64,000 nucleotides of DNA from Toxoplasma gondii ME49 (GCF_000006565.2 NC_031479.1:3932289-3996288); one strand, 5' to 3'; positions 1 through 11,800 are shown, counted from the first letter of the stretch. Notes: a model not told the origin generated them from the letters alone. Numbers and translations are program-made.

Positions 1-1482
1 TTGGAACGACGCGTTTTCTGCAGTCGGATACGTGACTCCAGGACGAGAAAGGGTCACGGTGACAGATGCCGGGCACTCCGTTCCGAGGACGTGAAAATGC
101 AACTCTGCAATGCTTTGACTCTGAATGAACTCCTTAACGTGACCTGAAGTGACGCATCGGCAACGCGAATGTTCACAGATCCTTTGGCGCAGCCTGTGAC
201 GGTGTCTTCGAGCACAGCGGCATCCTTCTGTTCCTTCTGTTCTCCTCTCGCTCATGGATAAACGCACCGTTCCAGCGAGAAGTAAGTGCCCTCTGGGACA
301 CACACGTTCCACAAAGGCAAGAATGCCGGTTTGGACGAACTCGTGGAGCTCGCAGTCGTTCAAGACGAAACAGATCTGTCGGACAGACTGAATGGTCGCA
401 GACACTCCGTCAAAAACGGAATTGCCAAAATACGTCTGTGGCAGGAGCCAGTCCCGCTCTAGAGCGTCGCAGTTTCGGGTCGCAGGAACGATTTCCAACT
501 CTTCTACAGTGCAGAATGGCCGAGAGGCGAGGTACACAAGAACATGTGTGATTGTGTAGCGTGAGTCAGCTGTGAAGGCGAGGTGCCGCAGTTCCCCCAT
601 GGAAGAGAGTAAGGAGAAGAGGCAGTTCAGCTGGTGGAGAACGATTTCGTGCCAAGGAATGTCGTCGTCATCGCCATCCCACACGAAGGAGTCAAACCAA
701 CGCAGGCCTTTACATGCCGGAAACTGGCACCGAGAGAGGAAATGCCAATCCAGACAATCTTGGTAGTACCTTACGTGGGAATTCCCGCAATCGCTGGCAA
801 TAATCAGCTGCGTCAAACGAGGAAAGACGAGTTCGAGAGGCCAGGCACATCGCCACATAGTCAAAGTCGAGCCAACAGTGGACAAAGTCTCCAGTGTCGG
901 TGCTGCGGTGGTGAGGAGTCTTCTGAAAGTATCGCACAACGACCACGAAACACCGCCAGTCCAGTGAATTGACAGTTGTCTCAGGCCACATGGCCGCACT
1001 GATAGGTACTCGTTCAGGAAGCTTGTCGCTTTTCGATGTCGCTCGCAAGTAACTCTGTCACCTTCCTGCTCCCACACGCGCTCACGGTCACCGAGAGTGA
1101 CACAGGCGCGGATGCTTTCCTTCTCAAAAGACTCGACAGCTGCTTCACATTTCGGTAGGCCCTGTCCGCAATGAGGCCATGTGGCCATCTGACTTTCTTT
1201 TTCGTCCCCGACGATCCTTTCTTCCGTTGCTTTTTGTGCCAGTTGACTTTCCTTTTCAGTTTCGTTGGGCTGAATGCGAGCGCCGCAGACCTCGCGCTCC
1301 TCGTACCACTGAGCTGGGAACTGGATGGCTTGGGGCTGACTAACTAAGAAAGCAAAGGACTTGGGATCTCCTAGTCGGATGGCGAAAGACCGACACACGC
1401 GCCGGAGAACGGCCAATTCATTGACATACAGAAAAGAAGTGAGGAGAGCAAAACAGTTTGAGTCCAGTGCCTCCGCCGACAT
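1..1482 (-). CDS. F-box domain protein, 3' end beyond window (partial)
   Basis: An uninterrupted minus-strand frame runs from an ATG at 1482 to the left edge: 494 codons, no stop, no intron needed. Residues about 5-45 fit an F-box: Leu-Asp-Ser start, a hydrophobic LLTSFLYVNELAVLRRVCR stretch, then a basic and aromatic tail. F-box proteins dock on Skp1 and bring substrates to SCF ubiquitin ligases. After an acidic and polar linker (about 75-150) come short leucine-rich segments (LRQLSIHW, LETLSTVG, LTQLIIAS, LRHLAF, VEELEIV) spaced like irregular leucine-rich repeats, a common substrate-binding partner of F-boxes. In-frame stops lie just upstream of the ATG, which supports this start. The Skp1 role and the repeat assignment are inferred from family knowledge. 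The truncated C-terminus prevents any finer assignment. Confidence 0.8.
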   Translation of the reverse strand, partial: MSAEALDSNCFALLTSFLYVNELAVLRRVCRSFAIRLGDPKSFAFLVSQPQAIQFPAQWYEEREVCGARIQPNETEKESQLAQKATEERIVGDEKESQMATWPHCGQGLPKCEAAVESFEKESIRACVTLGDRERVWEQEGDRVTCERHRKATSFLNEYLSVRPCGLRQLSIHWTGGVSWSLCDTFRRLLTTAAPTLETLSTVGSTLTMWRCAWPLELVFPRLTQLIIASDCGNSHVRYYQDCLDWHFLSRCQFPACKGLRWFDSFVWDGDDDDIPWHEIVLHQLNCLFSLLSSMGELRHLAFTADSRYTITHVLVYLASRPFCTVEELEIVPATRNCDALERDWLLPQTYFGNSVFDGVSATIQSVRQICFVLNDCELHEFVQTGILAFVERVCPRGHLLLAGTVRLSMSERRTEGTEGCRCARRHRHRLRQRICEHSRCRCVTSGHVKEFIQSQSIAELHFHVLGTECPASVTVTLSRPGVTYPTAENASFQ

Positions 1483-4400
1483 CTTTTCCCGCAGAACACA
1501 ACGGGATAACCTTTTTCTCTCTGAAGCAGAACCGGGTGAAGAAAGATGTCATGCTTCGTTTTGCAAAGCCGGCTTCACTTCTCTCAACCGATAGACTCTG
1601 GCAACGTTCTCTATACACGTACTTTGTTAAAGCATCGCGACACTTCAAAGCTCTGAAACCAATATCGAGGACGCTCCGAATAGACGAAACGAAATACAAG
1701 AAAACTGCCGCTCGCTTCTGCACAGCCGCACGGGATGTCGTCAAAGAGATGACAGAGCCCAACTCTAACTGTTCTGCCACACATAGTCTCCGTGTCACTA
1801 GGGAACCGATCCAGCAGCTATGGGTCCGCCTATCAACTCAGTGCCTTTCCGAACTGTTACTAGAGGCAGCCAAAGAATCTGAGTTGACCTCAAAAGACAC
1901 GAGGGGGGGGCAAGCACAAAAGCAATTCGCAGGTAAAACAGAGACGGTATGCTCGCATATTATCGTGGCTTTACTGAAAGGGAGGATATTAACCACAAAT
2001 GCGGGACAGCTCAGGACGGTGACATCGATGACGAATTGGTCTCGCATCTCAGCGCCACATTAACGTAACGCGTTATGACACCAGCGATGGTAAACAAAGT
2101 GTGACAAAAATGAGCTGTATTGAAGCTACGTCGCAGAGCAACACACATGCCTACAACAGCTAGCTGAGGGTCGGATATAAGGTTATGTCAATAGTGCTCG
2201 CGTGCTGCCATCTATGACCCAGAAAAATGAGGAACGAAACTCTTCATACACCTACGTGTGAATGCGTGTTCTGTCAAAACAACAACGAACTGCAGTCGAG
2301 CTCCGCGTATGGCTTGAGAAAAACTCGGGGTGACACACCCGATGAAAAAAAAGAATGAGGAGAAAGATACAAAGCGCTGAATGGAGTCCCATGTTTTCGA
2401 TGTGCGAGAAAGCGCCTCGTGTACATCTCTCCTGCAGTGTGTTCCGAAAAAAATTCTGCATGTTCTAAACCATCCACACTGTCGGATGAAAGTCGCAAAT
2501 GCACGCTGCCGTGTGGCATTGCATCATCGACACCGAAATCGTGGGTCACCAAAACTGCGGTTGCAGCTTCTTGCCGAATCCTCTGTAAAGCGGGGAAAGA
2601 TAGATCTCCAAGCTACTTTTCCGTCGAATGCTTGTCCCGTTTGTCAGGACAGGGACGTTTTCGACAGTTCCGTCTTCCAACGGCTGTTTTTCTAACTTTT
2701 TCAGATAAATTCCTTAGAGCTTCATCGGCACTGCAGCTTTCGCCACTAACCAAGGAGGTACAGCTCTAAAACTCGAGTGGTGGGTACACTTTCATCGCAC
2801 AACCCCAAAGTTTCACCCAGTAGCAAGGACCGACATTAGGTCGGCGAGACGAGGAAAGCAGTGATTTTGCCGGTGGGGGTTCAGTTCCGTTTTCTGGAAG
2901 GCTATCAGAGGTAATCGACACCTGCAGAATCTGACTCTCGCTGTACTCAAAGCAAAGTGACTGCAGAGGTGTACGAACCGGCCAACACGAGACTGAACGA
3001 AGCAATGGTAGAACGCGGGGAAAAGTGTTGGAATCTAGCATACCGCGCGACGTTTTTCAGAGTCGATGAGGGGAGGCGGTGGTCTGACCGTTTCCTCCCA
3101 CTGCGAACAACATCGGTTATTACGTCTGGACCCGCCACCTCGTTGCGAGGCCCTGGATCAAACACGAGGTCTTCGATAGACAGGCACACCCATCTCACTG
3201 CAGATATCGTGCACGTGAAGTGTCACACTGATGACATCTTTGAAGCATGAGCGCCCCGCAACAGTTACTTCACCTGAACATGTCCGGAAACGAGGCATCG
3301 GTGACTAAAATTCGCGTCGGTGGTCTCGCGGTGGACTGACGCCCGATCTGTCTACGGCTTCCTTCCCTTTCTGGTCCACTGTTAACCGTTTCGACCGTGG
3401 CAATCGACAACGTGGGCGTCTCACATCATCAGGAATTTGTCAGTATTTGTTGACGGTATATGAATTGCTGTCATCACTCGTATTAACACCGAGACAATAC
3501 TACTCAGAGGGCAGGAGGATCAGTACCGTGTTCCTACGCTCTACCCGTGTTTCCTTATGTCCGCACAAATCTACAGAATGTTGGCATTGCTGATTCCTTT
3601 GAGTACGAGAACGTTTCACCTCAAGCAGTGCGTCTGCGCACTTCGCTTTCTGAGAAAAGGAGTGGTCGCTTTTCACCGAGCGAAAACTCTGTGTGAGCTG
3701 AAAGGGAAAGCATCTAGACATTGATAGAGATGCACGCAACGTTCATCTCCACAATGTTGGGCCAAGAAAGATCCCAGAACATCTTTCTTCGGAAAACAAA
3801 GACTGCATCGGAGGAAACGAAAAAGAAGTATTTCCTACGAGGACGTTGGCATCCAGAAAGACTCAAAAAAGTGACACGGACACAGACAGCCGGAGAATCC
3901 CGCTCTTGCTTATCGAAGAAACAACGCAAAAAAAGAACCGGCCCTGCGAGCAGTCCCATCCTTCGAGCGAGGTTCCCACAAGTGCCGCTCTACCAAAGAG
4001 TTTCCCCGAAAACCACCCTCTCTTTTCGTGACGAAAAGCGTTCTTGCTTGCTCTACTAGTAAAGAACCCCCCCTCTCGTAGAAAAAACTACAGAAAATTC
4101 TTCAACTCTAAAGGACCCTGAAGATTTCTTCTTGACATCCGCCCGTCGAAAGATCGACCACGACGAACACTCGTAGACTGCTCGTCACCCCGAGGCAATC
4201 GCGCTTCTTTTCGAAGTCTTGGATTTTTAACTGCCACGCATCGCTTCCGCAGTTTTTTTAGGGTTTCGACTTCCCCTTTAAGTTCTCGTTTTCTTTCCAT
4301 TCCATTTCGTCCCCCTCGCTTCTCATCCTTGACACATCCCCCTTTCTGACGACACTGCGTCCCTGCCTCCACCTCGTTCCATTCAACCGCTACACCTCCG

Positions 4401-4821
4401 TTTGGCTTTGTCCCCTTTGCTTGCGCACTCAAATCCTTGCGAAAAAATCACCCGCATGCGCAGAAGTCCGCGGAGCTTCACTCCACATACACTCCACTCC
4501 CTCTCTCTCTTTCTGCCCCTCTCTCTTCCCTTTGCGTCTCTGCTGAAACACAGCGTTGGTCGCCTCTCTCATCCGGCTCCTCTCTGCCGCGCCTCTCCAG
4601 CTCTCTGCCTCGTTTTCTTCTTCGCTCCTCGCGCTCCCCGAGCTTTCACTGGTTAGAGGCATACAGACCTGCATGGCTGCTGTTGATAACACACGGCGAG
4701 TGCATCATCTTCACTCCTGTTCTTCACGGGCTCTCGACGAGGTCTACTTGCATTTCCTAGTGAACTTCTCAGGCATGCTGATGTCAGTGCCGTCTTGAGT
4801 CTCTCACCGCAAGCCGATGTC
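1483..4821. other. Spacer upstream of the F-box gene
   Basis: 3.3 kb without a convincing gene. It lies upstream of the minus-strand F-box gene, so it should hold that gene's promoter and 5' UTR. Short ORFs occur on both strands, the longest about 200 codons at 1458-2063 on the plus strand, which is antisense to the F-box start. None shows a family signature. A pyrimidine-rich tract on the plus strand at about 4490-4640 resembles the leaders that precede plus-strand starts elsewhere in the window, but no clear plus-strand gene follows it. Confidence 0.5.
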
Positions 4822-5475
4822 CTATGTCTGTCGAGAGAACGCCCGGCGCACTCTCTTCGGAACAGGTCCGCTCACAGCAGGATCCCCGAAGAGAACAGCA
4901 GAGGTGAGATCGAATGCGTTCAACTCTTCAGAAGGTCGCTGTGGCGTCTGCACCCGCCGCGCCGCACTCAGGCCTGGAGCCCGACACCGCGACTGTCCAG
5001 GTCGAGAAAACGAATCCCTTTTGGACGCCATGTCCAACTCCGGGAGTGGTGCAGGCACAGAAAATGGAAAGTGGAACTGTTCTCTGTCAAGGAGGCCCGA
5101 GGTGCGAGCAATGTCTTGTGGCGAGAGAAGTGGGGTCACAGGAGTCGCATGCGAGCTCGAAGAGGAGCTCGGATCCCAGACCGAAAACGGTGCAGACGAG
5201 AAACTGGAGGAGAGGTCTGTGCACTCCCTCGGTTCGGGGGAAGATTGAGGATGGACAGCCGAGGACGAGGTACACGAACGCAAACTTGTTTGCGGAGACA
5301 GCAGGTGAACTCCCGGACCAGGCAACCGTAAACGGACAACTGAATCCGCTGCTGATGTACATGGATAGAGAGGACAGAGAAAGCCGCGACGCGGAGACCC
5401 CCTGGGGTACATACACTCGACTGGCAACACGAACTGCCGGCCTGTCGGAGGCGAAGGAGACGCCGCGCGGGTTGC
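4822..5475 (-). CDS. Possible 3' exon of the 6060-8876 gene, or a separate Ser/Pro-rich exon
   Basis: On the minus strand a strong acceptor (pyrimidine tract then CTCTCTGCAG, exon starting at 5475) opens a phase-0 frame of 217 codons to a TAG at 4822. The product is Ser/Pro/Thr/Arg-rich with a poly-Ser run, like neighbouring proteins. A phase-0 donor GAG|GTAGGT at 6158 inside the upstream ORF would join to it cleanly, giving exons 6159-8876 and 4822-5475 and about 1122 residues. Against this, the upstream ORF also ends acceptably at 6060, and the plus strand here carries overlapping frames of 143-201 codons. One of those (4914-5519) has somewhat higher G+C at third positions by hand count, and its stop overlaps a GTAAGA donor-like site. 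Strand and identity are therefore open. Confidence 0.35.
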   Translation of the reverse strand, partial: ATRAASPSPPTGRQFVLPVECMYPRGSPRRGFLCPLYPCTSAADSVVRLRLPGPGVHLLSPQTSLRSCTSSSAVHPQSSPEPRECTDLSSSFSSAPFSVWDPSSSSSSHATPVTPLLSPQDIARTSGLLDREQFHFPFSVPAPLPELDMASKRDSFSRPGQSRCRAPGLSAARRVQTPQRPSEELNAFDLTSAVLFGDPAVSGPVPKRVRRAFSRQT

Positions 5476-6059
5476 CTGCAGAGAGAACGAGGGGAGGGAG
5501 AGAAGCGCGGATGAAGTAAGAACTAGAGAGAGAGAGGCGAAAAATGTTGTGGATGCAGCTACACACGCATGCAAGGGTCACTGAGGCTTCTTGCCAAAAA
5601 TCAAAGGCGAAAACATGCGAGTGCTGCCACAGTGGCCAAAATCAGATTTCAACACACTTCTCCGAGACACGCTAAGGAACGCAAAAGATGCACTGCACCG
5701 TACAACCCAGTTGTCCGACACAGGTCTACGCGACGCCTGAACGGCTCTTGACCTCGGGAGAGTTCTACACTTTGCCGAAGACACTCGCACTTTTTTAACG
5801 CCGCGAGCCACACCCGCGGTGTATGTACAGCGGGTGTTCTTCCACCCGGTGTCAGCTCAGAGACAGATAAACACCCCACACTTCGTAGACACAGCATCAC
5901 CATTCTTCACAGACAGTTTCCACAGAAGCTCCGTCTCTCCGCTTGCTGGCAAGAAATTGAGGCGCAAGCGATTTCGTGATCCGCCTTCAGAAGTTCCACA
6001 TGACTATTTTTACCTAAAACGCCAGTGATAGCCGCAGTTGGAGTAGTTGAAAACGTATC

Positions 6060-8876
6060 TTACTTTTTCGACGGAGAAGGCATTACATACGTGAGTTGTT
6101 TTTCCGTTTCTCTTTCTGTGTCGAACCCGCTCGCGACTGTTTCCTCTCTGTGACCTACCTCAACCTCGTGTCTCAGCTCATCGAGTGCGTCGAGAGCTTC
6201 CTCGAGATTCTCTTCCCACACGCGACTGCGTTCGATGCACACCGCATGGCTCTTCCGCAACTTCTCTCTCTCCACTCTCCCATCGCGAACCCCGCGGCGG
6301 TCGCCTCCTCGCCTTCCTCTCGCGTCCTCTCCCAGCGCGTTCCCTTGGCCGCTCTCAGACTCGGCGGTCGTTTCTTCTTCTTCTTCTTCCAGAAGCACCC
6401 GCGCGAGGTCGAGACGAGGTCTTCTCTTCTTCAACTCCCCGCCACTCGAGCCGCCCTCACGCGTTCCTCTCGCAGAACTGGCCGCGTCGTGTGCCTCGCC
6501 GAAGCAGCCCCCGCCCCCGCATGCACGCAGCAGTCGGCTGTCTAGACAGAGCGGCTGTCCCGACAACCGAGCGGAGCGCGCGTCTGGGCGAAGCAACTTG
6601 AGGCGACTGGTCCGGAGAAAAGTTCTGAGAATCGCGGGGCGGAGAAAAGAAAAGTGGAGGCGCTGCGAATCTGAGAAGAAGAGCGAGCTGCTCGGAGAGA
6701 TTCCAGCCGCTCGCGTCTCCGCAAAGTCCCCTGCACGCCAACCCCCAGCCTCTTCCTCCGCGACCGACTGTTTCCGCTCGGCCTCCGCGTCGGAAGCCCG
6801 AGAGTCGCCTCCGACGCCAGCGACGTGAGAGGACGGGAGACACGCCGAGGCGCTGTCTGCGTCGTATCTGCGGAGAAAGGCAACCAGGGCGCTGTGGATC
6901 CTCCGCAGCCGAACTCTCGCCGGTTCTGGTTGTTTCTTCTTCGACTGCCGCTGGACAAAGCACAGCAGACGAGACCGTACTTCTCTCTGCTGGAATTGAG
7001 TCAAACTCCAGGCGTCTCGTGACGCCTCTCCATTCTCCGCAAGCCCCGGCCTCGACGTAGACGACTTCTCCGCGCACCCTCGCTCTTCCGAGTCTCGGCT
7101 CTCGAGGCAGGCCAAAGAGTCTGTTGCTTCTCCGTCGTCTATGGGGGCTCCAGCGGCTCCTCCTGCCACCCGCGCACCCCACGAAATCGAAGGGCCGTCA
7201 AAAACTGGAAGCTCCGCGTCTAGGCGCCGCGCCAAATCGGACAACGCGCCTCCTTCTCCACTGTGTCCTGAGAGCCATGCGACGTCTGCACGCCCGGCCA
7301 ACGGGCCTTCTTCCTCTGTGTTTCTCGCCCTCTCGAGTCTCTCTTCCTCTTCGCTTCCCGCGTCCTCTCCGTTCCTTTGTTCGACGTCTACTGACCTGGC
7401 TTTCCTCGGCTCTTCGTCTCCTCCAGACGACTGGACCGACGAGAGGACGCACGGCGAGTCGGGAAGCCTTCCGCCCCGCGCGTCTTCTCCCGCAGTTGCC
7501 TCGGCTTCAGAAGACGCCGGCGACGAAGGCCTTCGCGTCCTCTCGGCCTCTGCGAGACGCGAGGGACGCACCCAGAGTTCACGGCTGCTGTTCGAGGGCG
7601 GCTTCGTCTCGCCCGCTGCGTCGGAGTCGCGAACAGCAGAGTCTGAGGAGGTCGGGAGAGCGACTTTCGCGAGCCACTGCCCGAAGAGTTCGTGGTACGC
7701 AGCGAGGTCCTCGGGAGGACAACAGAAGACACGCGCCGAGTGATACGCATACGGCGACATGAGACCATGAAAAGCCGTCGGCACTACTTCTTCCGCCCAG
7801 GAAGGCGCATGGCGCTTCAAAGCCTCGAGCATTGCGAAGCACTTGACGCGAGCTGCACGCACTCCTGACGCGGAACGTCGCCTCCACAGGCCCCCATACG
7901 ATGGAGAAGACAGAAAATGGTCCTGGAGACACCGCAAACACCGATTGCGGGGAACAGAGACACCCGGCGAAGACGAGGAAGAAGCAGCAGCAGGGAGCAT
8001 AGCGGAAGAAGCTGGAGAAGAAGAGCAAGCAGAAGAGAGAGAAGAAGAGGGAGAAGGAGCTGGAGAAGAAGAAGCTCGAGAAGAAGACGCTGGAGAAGAA
8101 GAAGCTGGAGAAGAAGAAGCTGGGGAAGAACCGAGGGAAGAAGAATGGTACGCCCCAGTTTCTTTCGCTGGTTGCGGAGAGTGATCTGAGACATCTTTCG
8201 GGGGTTCGGATGGACAACCAGAAGAAGACAAAAGACTTCCGCTGTCCTCAGACGGAGACAGTGGCTTCTGCACAAGAAGAGAAACGAGCGGCCCTTCCTT
8301 CTCGGACTGCGCCCACTCGGGCCCAATGTCCGTACAGCTCGACTCTGCAGGCGCGAAGAGCGATGAAGAAGAGAATGCCTTTGGAGACGTCGTTTGCATG
8401 GGTGTGGATTCTCCCGGACAGAGGGCCCCGACGTGACCGGGCGCGTGCAGAGCGGAAGAAGGATCGAAGAGACAGGTGTCTCCTTTGGTCGCTGCTCCAT
8501 GAAGAGACAGCCCAGCGGGATCCAGCGACGAAACGGGGGAAGACGAGACGCATGCGGCCGCTCTCTCGTGGCAAGGCGCTTTCCAGTCTCCTGAAGAACT
8601 GGAAGTATGCCGGACGGGAGACACACGAGACGCATGCGATGACGGACCACTGTTGAAAGTCTTGGAAACGCCGCTCGCGCCCTCCAGGGCTCTGAACAGC
8701 TCGGCCTCGCCCGAAGCGCGGTCGGGCCCCCCGAAGAAGCCGGACACGCCACGCATCTCTTCGGGCGCGTTGGGCTCCCTCCGCGCCCCATGGGCCTCGA
8801 AGCCCGCCGAAGGCCCGACGCACGGGAGCCTCTCTCCCTCCACGGACACCCCGAGCGACGGCGTCGCAGAGCTCAT
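6060..8876 (-). CDS. Conserved-looking hypothetical protein, 938 aa, Ser-rich
   Basis: The open frame reaches further upstream to a TTG at 9077, but its first ATG is at 8876 (MSSATPS...), which I take as the start. The protein alternates disordered Ser/Glu/Arg stretches with three denser blocks. Residues about 307-404 hold a Cys-x-x-Cys (RCLRC) followed by Trp- and Tyr-rich sequence. About 635-675 is a basic helical block. About 879-909 is an acidic and hydrophobic helix (WEENLEEALDALDELRHEVE), probably a coiled coil. A Ser-Pro-Ala repeat array lies at about 245-300. I recognise no family. It may continue by splicing at GTAGGT (6158) or GTATGT (about 6087) into the exon at 4822-5475; otherwise it stops at TAA 6060. 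No signal peptide or membrane segment is evident. Confidence 0.7.
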   Translation of the reverse strand: MSSATPSLGVSVEGERLPCVGPSAGFEAHGARREPNAPEEMRGVSGFFGGPDRASGEAELFRALEGASGVSKTFNSGPSSHASRVSPVRHTSSSSGDWKAPCHERAAACVSSSPVSSLDPAGLSLHGAATKGDTCLFDPSSALHAPGHVGALCPGESTPMQTTSPKAFSSSSLFAPAESSCTDIGPEWAQSEKEGPLVSLLVQKPLSPSEDSGSLLSSSGCPSEPPKDVSDHSPQPAKETGAYHSSSLGSSPASSSPASSSPASSSRASSSPAPSPSSSLSSACSSSPASSAMLPAAASSSSSPGVSVPRNRCLRCLQDHFLSSPSYGGLWRRRSASGVRAARVKCFAMLEALKRHAPSWAEEVVPTAFHGLMSPYAYHSARVFCCPPEDLAAYHELFGQWLAKVALPTSSDSAVRDSDAAGETKPPSNSSRELWVRPSRLAEAERTRRPSSPASSEAEATAGEDARGGRLPDSPCVLSSVQSSGGDEEPRKARSVDVEQRNGEDAGSEEEERLERARNTEEEGPLAGRADVAWLSGHSGEGGALSDLARRLDAELPVFDGPSISWGARVAGGAAGAPIDDGEATDSLACLESRDSEERGCAEKSSTSRPGLAENGEASRDAWSLTQFQQREVRSRLLCFVQRQSKKKQPEPARVRLRRIHSALVAFLRRYDADSASACLPSSHVAGVGGDSRASDAEAERKQSVAEEEAGGWRAGDFAETRAAGISPSSSLFFSDSQRLHFSFLRPAILRTFLRTSRLKLLRPDARSARLSGQPLCLDSRLLRACGGGGCFGEAHDAASSARGTREGGSSGGELKKRRPRLDLARVLLEEEEEETTAESESGQGNALGEDARGRRGGDRRGVRDGRVEREKLRKSHAVCIERSRVWEENLEEALDALDELRHEVEVGHREETVASGFDTERETEKQLTYVMPSPSKK
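7981..8140 (-). repeat. Ser-Pro-Ala coding repeat array
   Basis: Imperfect 15-nt units (GCTGGAGAAGAAGAA on the plus strand) repeat in tandem inside the 938-codon ORF. On the coding strand they give short Ser-Ser-Pro-Ala units. This is an in-frame length-variable tract, likely disordered in the protein. Confidence 0.8.
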
Positions 8877-11800
8877 CGCTGCTTCAGCTTTCAAGGAATC
8901 GCCTTCTTCAGAAAGTCGATTCTTCACATTGGAGTGGAGGAACGCAGAAAAGGAAGAACAGAGAGGAGACAAAACGGAAGTGGGCAAGCGGGAAACAAGG
9001 CAGGAGAGAACGGAGAGAACAGAGGGAAGAGAGGACGGAAGAGAGAGGAGAGGAGATAAGAGAGGAACGTGACGCAACAGGATGTAGAGAGACGAGACGA
9101 CGCCGGTCGAGCGCTCGCGGGTGTTTCAGAAGATACGCACTCGAAGAAGGAATCCGGAAAAAAGGGGGAACGTAGAAGTCCAGTGGCACACACAAAAAAG
9201 GCGACGGAGACCTCCCTGGCACAACAGGTCGAAGGAAGATCGCCAAAACTGAGAGATTTTCTCCAAAAAGATGATTTTAAAACGAAAGACAACCTTGCAG
9301 ATTCTCGACACAAAACTCACTGGGAACAGACAGTCCGCAAAAATCTCGACTTTTTGATTGCTCGGCGAGTCGAGGCTCCAAAGAACGAAGCAGGCGAACC
9401 CGAGCGGGCGTCGCTCTCCAGAAAAAGCTCGAAATTCCCTGCAGTGAAACTACATGCGCCACCCGCTCTTCATTTGTAGACTCGAAAGCTGACAGTCCCG
9501 CAGACAGAATTACGAAAGACGTCCCAATATTCCACAAATCAAACAGTACACCTGTCTGTGCCATGCATAAAACAAATGCAAACGCATCCCTATGCATATA
9601 GGCATATATATACATGCAGTGTCAGGGATTCGGACTGCAGATCTGCAGCAGGAGGATGAGTCCGGAATTCCGTGAACAAGCCCTCAGGCGGTCACGCACC
9701 TCGGTTGAGCCAAGGGGGTTCTCCCTCTCAGTGGAGGAAGCTCCGGCCAGCAGGTGAAAATGCAGAATTCCGACACAAAACTATCAATCCGGAGTAGAGT
9801 TGTCTCTGGAGGGCGCCAGATCGATCGATCGGTGTAAAGTTTCACAGCAGCTACATGCGAGTTCGCCTTGTAGGGCAAAGATGTGCTCGGAGACACAGGG
9901 AGCCTGCGTCGGTTGAACGGCAACGCTAGATACAGCTAATACCGCTTCCAGGTACGGCTGCGGATGCATCTCTCCGGCAGACAACGCTAAGGTGGGGTGC
10001 CTAGACAGCCAAGCAATCGCGTCGGCAATCTAGTTTTTGGACAACGGAACAGAGCAGGAGGCAGGGCGTCTCGTTCGGCGAAGAAAGAACGGGTCAGAAG
10101 CGAAAAAAAGAACGAAAAAGGCGAGACAAGAAAGCGACGGGTGTTCCCGGCGAAAAGCCAAGTGTCGGGTGACGGCGAAGCAGCGGGGGTGTAGTGACAC
10201 CGGAAACAGCCGGCAAACAGCCACGTTCGAGAAAACGAACCGAATCTGTTTGCCGTTTTCTCGAGACCCTGGTGATTTTTTCTTCGAGTTCAGAGGCCAC
10301 ACGCATGCGCGAGAGCCTCGGCGGGAGAGCAGTGGATCTGGAAGACTGCAGAAGCTCTAGAAAAAAGAAAAGGAAATCGCTGTCGCACTCTGCGGGTCGG
10401 CAAAAAGAACCGCCGGCTGCGACGCTTGCCAAGCAGCCACAGATCACCAGCCGGAGAAAAGAAAATTTCCAAGTCCCGGAGACAGACAGGCGTGAGCTCA
10501 ACTTAAAACCACTCAAGAAGGCGTGGACATTTCTCTTGAAAGCTTTTCCCCGGCTTTCAAAAGAACATTTTTGGTGTCCGCTGTGTTCCAGCAGAGCGCG
10601 AGACTGCGATCTAACGAGGACGAGGCGCCCCTCGTGCCGGGTCGTCGACGACGGGGAACGAAAATGCCACCTTTCCCGAGAGAGGAGACACGAAAGGAAA
10701 GCAAAAGGAACGCCAGAGAGAGAGGGCAGTAAAAATCTATCCGTTTTGGGGAAGTGGAAAGCCCGCGAAGAACAGAGTGAGAGAAACTGCTGCGGATCGG
10801 GAGCGCGAGGGCGGAGAGTCTTTGGAACGACGGAGGCGAGGGGTTTTTCGCGCCTGGCGGGTGTGTATCGGGGGAGGCGGGGGACTTCCCAGGAACTTGC
10901 ATCGAAAAGCGAAAGATCGCCGCTTTCGGAAGGAAGTTTTCCGCAGCCGAGACCCGCGAAAATTCGCTGAAATCCGGAAGTCCAGAGACCGCAGAGAACC
11001 ACACCTGCACCGACCCCAGTTGCAGCGCGTAAAGGGGGCTGCTGACGCAGATGTACGCGGAGGTCGGGGAAACACAGGAGCTCGGAAAACCAACGAAGAA
11101 TATCTTTGAGAACTCTCGTTTGAACGCGGGTTTCTCTCCGATCACTGCAGGAGACAAAACGCGGAAAAAACGGCGCCGTTCAGTCCCCGTGGGGGAAGCA
11201 GATCCACGGTTTTGACTTGGGGGGAGTCGAGTCGTCCAGGTGTACAGACACAATCCAGACGACACCACCTGAGCGAGGCCGCCTTCTTGGAAGACTCGGA
11301 GAAACGAACAAAGCTGGGGTTCCAGAATTTAGCGAGCAGGGCACTGGACAAAGCAAAAGGCAGAAGAAAAAAAGGGCCTCGTGTTCACGCGAGAAAAAAA
11401 AAGCATCTGCGAGTTCGGTGCGGGCGGTGCGGCTAACAGGCCGAGGGCTGCGAACAATGGAGAGAACCGGCAGAGAATGCCGAGAGCTTTGACAGCAGCT
11501 TGGGAGCCTGTAGAGATTTCTTCTGCTTTGAATGCGTCTGCTAAAATAGCGCTGATCATAAATGCGGAGACTCGTGCAGAAACCGCTTTCAAGAGTTGTG
11601 CGTCGAAACCGCGTCTGGCGCTCTCAAGGCTATTCAGCGTACATACACACCCCGGAGGCGGGTGTCGTCAGGACATCCTACGTATGGCAGACGAAGACGA
11701 CCCGCGGTGAAGTAGGGAAGAAAGTGGATTTTCACGCGAGCCTTTCTCCGAGGAAGACTTTTTGCCGGTAGAGACGAGAGAAGTGAGAGCAACGCAACAG

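Noticed and set aside
1458..2063. 201-codon plus-strand ORF
   Set aside because: Its first part is antisense to the F-box gene start, and the remainder has no recognisable feature.
10094..11268. Overlapping ORFs of 302 and 251 codons (minus) and 258 codons (plus)
   Set aside because: They oppose and overlap one another, show no domain, no splice structure, and lie in a divergent promoter region with few random stops because of its base composition.
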